A DNA stretch of 9,319 nt from CAZLYK01 sp964563495 (GTDB lineage: Bacteria > Acidobacteriota > Blastocatellia > RBC074), in NCBI GenBank assembly GCA_964563495.1, contig CAZLYK010000183.1, positions 1-9,319 of the forward strand, read 5' to 3'. Made by a program: the position numbers and the translations under genes. The notes beneath the pieces were generated by a model, which ran no database searches, was not told the DNA's origin, and saw only the letters and a program-made list of their open reading frames with translations. Positions 1 through 9,319 of the stretch are shown here, piece by piece. The first letter of the stretch is position 1. Each line of letters opens with the position of its first letter.

Positions 1-114
1 GGATAAAATGGCGCCGGCGTCGAATCTAACGTGACGAAGATTCCGGATCAAGCATTTCCCGGCGTTTCTTCGAACGATGACGAGAGCATCGAATTTTGCC
101 GGGATCAATTGTCA

Positions 115-147
115 GTAAACAAAAAAGACAGCATCGCTGCTGTCTTT
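115..147 (-). terminator. Intrinsic terminator of the tRNA-Lys gene
   Basis: Read on the minus strand, AAAGACAGC and GCTGTCTTT form a perfect 9-bp stem around a 6-base loop (AGCGAT). The stem is followed directly by TTTGTTTAC, so together with the last stem bases there is a run of six T, a G and three more T. It begins 20 bases after the 3' end of the tRNA gene, where a tRNA transcript would be expected to stop. On the plus strand only three T follow the stem, so it should act mainly in the minus direction. Confidence 0.85.
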
Positions 148-165
148 AAGTCATTGCCTATATTA

Positions 166-239
<74 letters not shown>

Positions 240-290
240 CCTCGCTTGAACGTTGTCGTCATGATTCTTTCGTCGTCCAAACGAACAATT

Positions 291-319
291 ATAATACCGA
301 TCACAGTTTTTTTCGTCAA
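291..319 (-). promoter_or_regulatory. Sigma-70-type promoter of tRNA-Lys
   Basis: On the minus strand TTGACG (314-319) and TATTAT (291-296) are separated by exactly 17 bases; each hexamer matches the consensus at five of six positions. An overlapping TATAAT would have a 20-base spacer and is less likely. Transcription should start near 284, giving a leader of about 45 bases before the mature tRNA end at 239. The upstream edge of the -35 box shares its last two bases (318-319) with the palindromic repeat at 318-404. Confidence 0.75.
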
Positions 320-404
320 TAGACAGAATTGACAAGACTTTTGCAGGATCCAACAAGATGATCTCTTGTCAAATCCTGCAAAAATCCTGTCGATCCTGTC
401 TATT
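318..404. repeat. Large imperfect inverted repeat, copy 1 of the AATAGACAGGAT family
   Basis: Arms 318-349 and 373-404 are inverted copies matching at 28 of 32 positions. They contain the iterated units GACAGGAT and GCAGGAT. The 23-base centre holds a further small hairpin (ACAAGA at 353-358 with TCTTGT at 364-369). As RNA from the minus strand, three of the four mismatches become G-U pairs, so the hairpin is better formed in that direction. It begins 12 bases after the stop codon of the TonB-type gene, so it may protect or end that transcript. There is no T tract, so this is not a standard intrinsic terminator. Related copies lie at 2482-2531 and 6008-6064. Confidence 0.85.
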
Positions 405-416
405 ATTCTTCGGGTA

Positions 417-2240
<1,824 letters not shown>

Positions 2241-2262
2241 TCCAGCTCACCTCTCGCCGAAA

Positions 2263-2291
2263 ATCTTAAACTTCGGACCGGTCAAAATCAA
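2263..2291 (-). promoter_or_regulatory. Possible promoter of the zinc-ribbon/TonB gene
   Basis: On the minus strand TTGATT (2286-2291) and TAAGAT (2263-2268) are 17 bases apart, each matching the sigma-70 consensus at four of six positions. Transcription would start near 2256, immediately before the Shine-Dalgarno at 2246-2255, giving a leader of only about 16 bases. The rest of the 2241-2528 gap shows only weak palindromes such as GGCC-AAC-GGCC (2365-2375). The match is modest and could be chance. Confidence 0.3.
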
Positions 2292-2481
2292 GACACCCCC
2301 CTCACAAACATCTACAGAACGTTTGATTTATCGGATTCTTGCATCTCCGATCATCGAAAACTTCGGCCAACGGCCTGATCCAAATCTGTTTATACGAAAT
2401 CGAGCCTTCGATGTTCTCGCAAGCATGGAGGATGCTAGCCTTGTCGCGCCGGTGAAATTAAATTGCTCTCAAAGTGGGGGA

Positions 2482-2528
2482 AATAGACAGGATCGACAAG
2501 CTTATATAAAGCAAGAAAAGGAAACTGT

Positions 2529-2531
<3 letters not shown>
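2482..2531. repeat. Palindromic repeat, copy 2 (degenerate), overlapping a stop codon
   Basis: The left part, AATAGACAGGATCGACAAG (2482-2500), matches the arm of the repeat at 318-404. The right end is reduced to CTGTCTA (2525-2531), the inverse of TAGACAG at 2484-2490. Between them is a short AT-rich hairpin (GCTT-ATATA-AAGC). The right end contains the TAG stop codon of the sigma-54 activator gene (2529-2531 on the minus strand). The element therefore forms the extreme 3' end of that gene. Confidence 0.7.
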
Positions 2532-4589
<2,058 letters not shown>

Positions 4590-4594
4590 CTCTA

Positions 4595-6001
<1,407 letters not shown>

Positions 6002-6007
6002 GCAATT

Positions 6008-6064
6008 AATAGACAGGATTGCTGCAGGATTTGACATGCTATCATCTTGTCAATCCTGTCAATT
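6008..6064. repeat. Palindromic repeat, copy 3, between ald and the DUF512 gene
   Basis: The outer arms AATAGACAGGATTG (6008-6021) and the inverse of 6051-6064 match at 13 of 14 positions. A GCAGGAT unit and TTGACA follow on the left, and TGTCAATCC sits on the right of an 11-base centre. The sequence units are those of the elements at 318-404 and 2482-2531. It starts 5 bases after the ald stop codon and ends 6 bases before the start codon of the DUF512 gene, filling almost the whole 68-base gap. Confidence 0.8.
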
Positions 6065-6069
6065 TCCTA

Positions 6070-7182
6070 TCATACCAGCTCATCCAACGATTTATAGGGC
6101 AGACCTTGCGACTCGGCTACGGCCCGATAGGTAATGTGCCCCTTGAAAGTATTGACGCCGTTCTTGAGGTTGGCATCCGATTTGACGGCGTCGACGAATC
6201 CCTTGCCGGCCAGCTTGACCGCGAGCGGGAGCGTCGCATTGGTCAGGGCGAAGGTCGATGTCCGCGGCACGGCGCCGGGCATGTTCGCCACACAATAATG
6301 GAGCACGTCCTCGACAAAGAATGTCGGATTGCTGTGAGTGGTCGGCCTGGTCGTCTCAATACAGCCGCCCTGATCGACCGCCACGTCGACGATTACCGCT
6401 CCCTTGTGCATGGTCTTGAGCATCTCGCGTGTGACCAGCCGCGGAGCCGATGCGCCCGGGACGAGGACTGCGCCGATCACCAGATCGGCATTGGCGATCG
6501 CCTCATGAACCGTGAAGGGGTTCGACATGAGCGTGCGGATGCGCGAGCCGAAGATGTCATCGAGATAACGCAGCCGCTCCAGATTGCGGTCCAGAACGAC
6601 GACGTGAGCGCCCAGACCGACCGCCATCTTTATGGAATTGATTCCGACCACGCCGCCGCCGATGATCACGACTTTGGCCGGCAGGACGCCGGGAACGCCG
6701 CCCATGAGGACCCCGCGCCCGCCTTCGGTTTTCTGCAGGTAATGCGCGCCGACCTGGACGGCCATGCGGCCGGCGACCTCGGACATAGGCGTCAACAGCG
6801 GCAGGTGTCCTTCCTCGTTGGTGATCGTTTCGTAGGCCACACCGGTGACCTTGCGCTCGAGCATGGCCTGAGTCAACTTCAAATCCGGCGCCAGGTGAAG
6901 GTAAGTGAAGAGCAGCTGGCCTTCGCGCATGCGCTGGTATTCCGGGCCGACCGGCTCTTTGACCTTGACCACCATGTCGGCGCGCGCCCAGATCTCGTCC
7001 GCAGAATCGATGATCTTGCCGTTGGCGGTGCGGTACTCCTCATCGCTGATGCCGCTGCCCTCGCCGGCGCGGGCCTCGACCAGAATCGTGTGCCCCGAAT
7101 CGCTGAGGGTCTTGACGCCGGCCGGTGTGAGGCCGACCCGATATTCGTTGTCTTTTATCTCTTTTGGTAATCCAATAATCAT
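6070..7182 (-). CDS. ald: Alanine dehydrogenase
   Basis: 370 residues, the usual length for this enzyme. It interconverts L-alanine plus NAD+ with pyruvate, ammonia and NADH, usually as a cytoplasmic hexamer. The active-site residues known from characterised alanine dehydrogenases are all at the expected places: R15, K75 (in KVKEP), H96 (in TYLHLAPD) and D270 (in VIVDVAVDQGG). The NAD-binding fold shows IIGGGVVG at 173-180 and D198 at the end of the second strand for the ribose. The family signature at the N-terminus (IGLPKEIKDNEYRVGLTP) starts at Met1. The frame is open for 123 more codons upstream into the aldehyde dehydrogenase gene, but the GGAGAG Shine-Dalgarno at 7190-7195 and the family start decide for 7182. 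It lies 50 bases after the aldehyde dehydrogenase, with no clear terminator between, so cotranscription is likely. Confidence 0.97.
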   Translation of the reverse strand: MIIGLPKEIKDNEYRVGLTPAGVKTLSDSGHTILVEARAGEGSGISDEEYRTANGKIIDSADEIWARADMVVKVKEPVGPEYQRMREGQLLFTYLHLAPDLKLTQAMLERKVTGVAYETITNEEGHLPLLTPMSEVAGRMAVQVGAHYLQKTEGGRGVLMGGVPGVLPAKVVIIGGGVVGINSIKMAVGLGAHVVVLDRNLERLRYLDDIFGSRIRTLMSNPFTVHEAIANADLVIGAVLVPGASAPRLVTREMLKTMHKGAVIVDVAVDQGGCIETTRPTTHSNPTFFVEDVLHYCVANMPGAVPRTSTFALTNATLPLAVKLAGKGFVDAVKSDANLKNGVNTFKGHITYRAVAESQGLPYKSLDELV

Positions 7183-7189
7183 TTGTCGT

Positions 7190-7195
7190 CTCTCC
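7190..7195 (-). promoter_or_regulatory. Ribosome binding site of ald
   Basis: GGAGAG on the minus strand ends 7 bases before the ATG at 7180-7182. It fixes the start of alanine dehydrogenase at the conserved N-terminus rather than at the ATG at 7551, which is inside the preceding gene. Confidence 0.75.
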
Positions 7196-7232
7196 GTGAC
7201 TGTTTTACTGGCGCTTTTTTGACAGCGTTGGC

Positions 7233-8768
7233 TTAGCTCGGGACCTTGACTTCGTCGATCTGCGCTTTCTGCAGCTTGCCGCTGTAATCGACATAGATCG
7301 CTTTCCATTCCGAAAAGATGTCGAGCGATGAGGCCATGGAACCTTCGCGGTGGCCATTGCCGGTCGCTTTGGTTCCGCCGAATGGCAGGTGGACCTCGGC
7401 GCCGATGGTCGATGAATTGACATAGAAGATTCCGGTCTGCATGCGCTCCATGGCCGTGAAGGCGCGATTGACGTCCTGCGTATAGATCGACGACGAGAGC
7501 CCATACTTGACCCCGTTGCCGATCTCGATCGCATCGTCCAGGTTCTTGCACGGGATGATGCTCAGGACCGGGCCGAAGATCTCCTCCTGGGCGATCCGCA
7601 TCTGCGGAGCGACGTCGGTGAAGATCGTCGGCTCGATGAAACAGCCGTGGCTGTAATCGCCTTTTTCCAGGCGATTGCCGCCCAGATGCAGACGGGCGCC
7701 GTCTTCGCTCTTGCCGACCTTGATGTAATAGAGGATCTTGCCGACCGCATCCTCGTTGACCACCGGTCCCATCTCTACCTTTTTATCGAGGCCGTTCCCG
7801 ATCCTCAGCGACCTGGCCCGCTCGGTGATCTTCTCGACGAATTTCTTGTAGACCTTCTTATGAACCACGATTCTGGATGACGCGGTGCAGCGCTGACCCG
7901 AGGTTCCGAATGCCCCCCAGACCGCGCCCTCGGCCGCCAGATCCAGGTCGGCGTCCTGCATGACCATGATTACGTTCTTTCCGCCCATTTCGAGCGAGCA
8001 GATCTTATCGTGTTGGGCGGCGTTGGTGGCGACGATCCGCCCGGTCTCGGTCGATCCCGTGAATGAGACCAGACGCACGCCGGGATGTGTCGTCAGCGGC
8101 GCGCCGGCCTGCTCTCCCATCCCCATGACGATGTTGATCACCCCGGCCGGGACGCCGGCTTCCTCCGCGGCTTTGACCAGGTTGACGGTCGAAAGCGGCG
8201 TGTCTTCCGCCGGCTTGATGACCAGGGTGTTGCCGCAGATCAGCGCCGGCATGATCTTCCACGAGGGGATGGCCATGGGGAAATTCCATGGAGTAATCAA
8301 TGAGCAGATGCCGACCGGCTGGCGGACGCAGAGCGCCATCTTGCTGGGCAACTCCGACGGCGTCGTGTACCCCTGCAGCCGGCGCCCCTCGCCGGCCGTG
8401 TAGAACGTCATATCGATCGCTTCCTGCACATCCCCGCGCGTCTCCTTGAGAACTTTGCCCATCTCGCGCGTCATCTCGGTCGAATACTGTTCTTTGCGGT
8501 CGATCAGAATCTGTCCGAGGCGATAGAGGATCTCGGCGCGCTTCGGCGCCGGCGTCGCTTTCCATTTCGGATAGGCCTCGATCGCCGCGTCGACCGCCGC
8601 TTCGACATCCGCCGCGTTTGAGGCAGGGAAGAGACCGATCAGGTCTCGCCTGTCCGCCGGGTTGCGGTTCTCCATCAATTCGCCGCTCGCCGGTTTGACC
8701 CAGCGGCCGCCGATGTAGTTTTTATAGACTTCGCTTTTAGCGCTTAGTTTCGCTTTTGGTTGAGCCAT
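7233..8768 (-). CDS. NAD(P)-dependent aldehyde dehydrogenase
   Basis: 511 residues, full length for the ALDH superfamily. It oxidises an aldehyde to the carboxylic acid in the cytoplasm with reduction of NAD(P)+. Seen in order: the PWNFP motif with the oxyanion-hole Asn162, VIKPAE with the cofactor-contacting Lys185, FTGSTETGR (236-244) in the cofactor site, LEMGGKN with the general base Glu260, GQRCTASSR with the catalytic Cys294, EEIFGP (395-400), and a C-terminal LPFGGTKATGNGHREG stretch. The last stretch and the EWKAIYVDYSGKLQKAQID tail resemble a subgroup often annotated as semialdehyde dehydrogenases (2-oxoglutarate or aminoadipate semialdehyde type). I cannot fix the substrate. The start at 8768 is supported by AAGGAA at 8775-8780; an open extension of 50 codons upstream merely overlaps the cytochrome gene. 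It starts 16 bases after the cytochrome stop codon, so the two are very likely one transcript. Confidence 0.95.
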   Translation of the reverse strand: MAQPKAKLSAKSEVYKNYIGGRWVKPASGELMENRNPADRRDLIGLFPASNAADVEAAVDAAIEAYPKWKATPAPKRAEILYRLGQILIDRKEQYSTEMTREMGKVLKETRGDVQEAIDMTFYTAGEGRRLQGYTTPSELPSKMALCVRQPVGICSLITPWNFPMAIPSWKIMPALICGNTLVIKPAEDTPLSTVNLVKAAEEAGVPAGVINIVMGMGEQAGAPLTTHPGVRLVSFTGSTETGRIVATNAAQHDKICSLEMGGKNVIMVMQDADLDLAAEGAVWGAFGTSGQRCTASSRIVVHKKVYKKFVEKITERARSLRIGNGLDKKVEMGPVVNEDAVGKILYYIKVGKSEDGARLHLGGNRLEKGDYSHGCFIEPTIFTDVAPQMRIAQEEIFGPVLSIIPCKNLDDAIEIGNGVKYGLSSSIYTQDVNRAFTAMERMQTGIFYVNSSTIGAEVHLPFGGTKATGNGHREGSMASSLDIFSEWKAIYVDYSGKLQKAQIDEVKVPS

Positions 8769-8774
8769 AGATAA

Positions 8775-8780
8775 TTCCTT
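8775..8780 (-). promoter_or_regulatory. Ribosome binding site of the aldehyde dehydrogenase gene
   Basis: AAGGAA on the minus strand lies 6 bases before the ATG at 8766-8768 and within the short gap after the cytochrome stop codon. It supports the start at MAQPKAK over the upstream ATG at 8918. Confidence 0.7.
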
Positions 8781-8784
8781 TTGA

Positions 8785-9051
8785 TCAGGGCGTGGCGCCT
8801 TTTGGCGCAGTGTGGCAGAGCAGGCAGCTGACGCGGGCGTCTCTCCATTTACCTGGGTGTTTATGCTGTCGTTCGAGTTCGCCGAGCGCCTCGGGCGTAT
8901 GACACTTGAGGCACTCATCGCGTGACCTGACCGTCATATGCTCAGGCGGGTCAGCCGGCATGGGTCTGGCCTTATTCTTGGTGGAGAGAAAATAGAGGCC
9001 GCCAACGACTGCGAGAATAATTGCGATAAAGATCAGATCGCGAGATTTCAT
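8785..9051 (-). CDS. Small membrane-anchored diheme cytochrome c
   Basis: 88 residues. An N-terminal hydrophobic segment (about 6-22, after the positive start MKSR) is probably an uncleaved signal anchor, leaving the rest in the periplasm. Two c-type heme attachment motifs follow: C47-L-K-C50-H51 and C76-L-L-C79-H80. H38, H63 and H65 are candidates for distal heme ligands. The motifs are 24 residues apart with a KHPGKW stretch between, as in short multiheme electron carriers. Two covalent hemes, and so an electron-transfer role, are inferred; the redox partners are not shown. A GGTGA Shine-Dalgarno-like sequence lies about 6 bases before the start codon. It is the first gene of the series that continues with the aldehyde dehydrogenase 16 bases later. 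I do not recognise a named family. Confidence 0.85.
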   Translation of the reverse strand: MKSRDLIFIAIILAVVGGLYFLSTKNKARPMPADPPEHMTVRSRDECLKCHTPEALGELERQHKHPGKWRDARVSCLLCHTAPKGATP

Positions 9052-9104
9052 GCTGGATCACCGAAGTAATAAAAGTATGGCTTTCAAGAAAATTCCGTCT
9101 GGGG

Positions 9105-9207
9105 AAAACAAAAAAACTGCTGCCGGGAGCGCGGGCGTCCCGCCCGCATGTTCTTGGAAACAAGCGGCTTCAGAAGACATGCGGGCGGGACGCCCGCGCT
9201 CCCGGCA
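9105..9207 (-). terminator. Probable terminator formed by the 31-bp hairpin
   Basis: On the minus strand the perfect GC-rich hairpin of 9121-9207 is followed by GCAG and then seven T, a G and four T (9105-9116). The four-base spacer before the T tract is a little long but tolerable. It would stop transcripts from a minus-strand gene beyond the right edge of the window and insulate the cytochrome gene, whose own promoter would then lie between about 9052 and 9110. Confidence 0.5.
9121..9207. repeat. Perfect 31-bp inverted repeat with nested palindromes
   Basis: Arms 9121-9151 and 9177-9207 are exact inverse copies separated by 25 bases. Each arm contains its own palindrome, GCGGGCG-TCC-CGCCCGC on the left (9131-9147). 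The loop holds two small hairpins: CTTG-GAAA-CAAG (9153-9164, a GNRA tetraloop) and CTTC-A-GAAG (9168-9176). One frame of the minus strand reads CGRDARAPG, a peptide that appears in spurious ORFs from palindromic repeats in several phyla. That recollection was not checked. It is probably a dispersed REP-like element. Confidence 0.85.
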
Positions 9208-9223
9208 AATGTAACAAACAAAT

Positions 9224-9273
9224 TGAGGGAGTGTCCAGCCGGTTTAACCCGGTCAGGTCATCCCTCAGTTTTT
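9224..9273 (+). other. Structured element resembling the 5' arm of SRP RNA, ending in a T tract
   Basis: TGAGGGA (9224-9230) pairs with TCCCTCA (9261-9267). A symmetric 8/8 internal loop follows, then CCGG pairs with CCGG around TTTAAC. GTTTTT follows on the plus strand, so it could be an intrinsic terminator for a plus-strand transcript. The stretch AACCCGGTCAGGTC (9246-9259) closely resembles the conserved 5' strand of the bacterial SRP RNA core, but the GGAAGGAAGCA that should follow is absent. It could be a truncated SRP RNA gene or an unrelated hairpin. Confidence 0.4.
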
Positions 9274-9275
9274 GG

Positions 9276-9319
9276 CGACGGGGCGACGGGGCGACGGGGC
9301 GACGGGGCGACGGGGCGAC
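9276..9319 (+). repeat. Tandem array of the octamer CGACGGGG
   Basis: Five exact copies (9276-9315) and a half copy run off the window edge, so the true length is unknown. The unit is not a multiple of three, and no reading frame is supported. Five GGGG runs separated by CGAC make this strand a candidate for a four-tetrad G-quadruplex. Confidence 0.95.

Noticed and set aside
6019..7170. Long plus-strand open frame (383 codons) opposite ald
   Set aside because: It is fully antisense to alanine dehydrogenase, whose active-site residues are all in place. Its translation is rich in R, D, G, A and H with no recognisable motif, as expected of a shadow frame in GC-rich DNA.
7183..7551. Longer start for ald
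   Set aside because: The extra 123 codons overlap the aldehyde dehydrogenase gene in another frame. The family begins at MIIGLPKEIK, and a Shine-Dalgarno precedes that ATG.
8769..8918. Longer start for the aldehyde dehydrogenase
   Set aside because: The extra 50 codons overlap the cytochrome gene and show no ALDH similarity. AAGGAA precedes the shorter start.
9052..9120. Sigma-54 (-24/-12) promoter before the cytochrome gene
   Set aside because: No GG-N10-GC arrangement was found on the minus strand, and no convincing sigma-70 hexamer pair with 16-18 base spacing either.
9276..9319. CRISPR array
   Set aside because: The 8-base units are directly adjacent with no spacers.

Overview
The window looks like chromosomal DNA from a Gram-negative bacterium with moderately high GC. 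It has an energy-transducing TonB-family protein, a membrane-anchored c-type cytochrome, a sigma-54 activator and unusually dense palindromic intergenic repeats. The TonB-type protein with an N-terminal zinc ribbon, the PDZ/radical SAM/DUF512 protein and the GC-rich 'GRDARAPG'-encoding palindrome together suggest Acidobacteriota (perhaps Blastocatellia). That assignment is an inference from family resemblance and was not tested by a search. All six recognised protein genes and the tRNA gene lie on the minus strand, so the window is best read from right to left.

Right end (9052-9319, no gene): a tandem CGACGGGG octamer array that runs off the window, a 50-base structured element resembling the 5' arm of SRP RNA, and a perfect 31-bp inverted repeat followed on the minus strand by a T-rich tract, likely a terminator for an unseen upstream gene. 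Then a compact same-strand series follows: a small diheme cytochrome c (9051-8785), an aldehyde dehydrogenase (8768-7233), alanine dehydrogenase ald (7182-6070), a PDZ/radical SAM/DUF512 protein (6001-4595), and a sigma-54 enhancer-binding protein with two GAF domains (4589-2529). Gaps are 16, 50, 68 and 5 bases, so they may be cotranscribed. The 68-base gap is filled by a palindromic repeat. Aldehyde dehydrogenase and alanine dehydrogenase would both yield NAD(P)H during catabolism, and the cytochrome could pass electrons in the envelope. A single pathway joining all five is only a hypothesis.

The 288-base gap 2241-2528 holds a repeat copy at its right end, a possible promoter near 2263-2291 and otherwise only weak short palindromes (for example 2365-2375). 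Next is the zinc-ribbon/TonB gene (2240-417), a large palindromic repeat (318-404), and a tRNA-Lys(UUU) gene (239-167) with a near-consensus promoter and an intrinsic terminator. I see no gene or recognisable element in 1-110.

The most distinctive feature is a family of three inverted-repeat elements (core AATAGACAGGATTGACAGGAT), each just after the stop codon of a minus-strand gene or overlapping it. One copy supplies the stop codon of the sigma-54 activator. Another fills the gap before the radical SAM gene, creating a false in-frame N-terminal extension and leaving no visible Shine-Dalgarno. The other notable points are the GAFTDA variant of the normally GAFTGA sigma-54 contact loop, the SRP-RNA-like fragment, and the G-quadruplex-capable octamer array.
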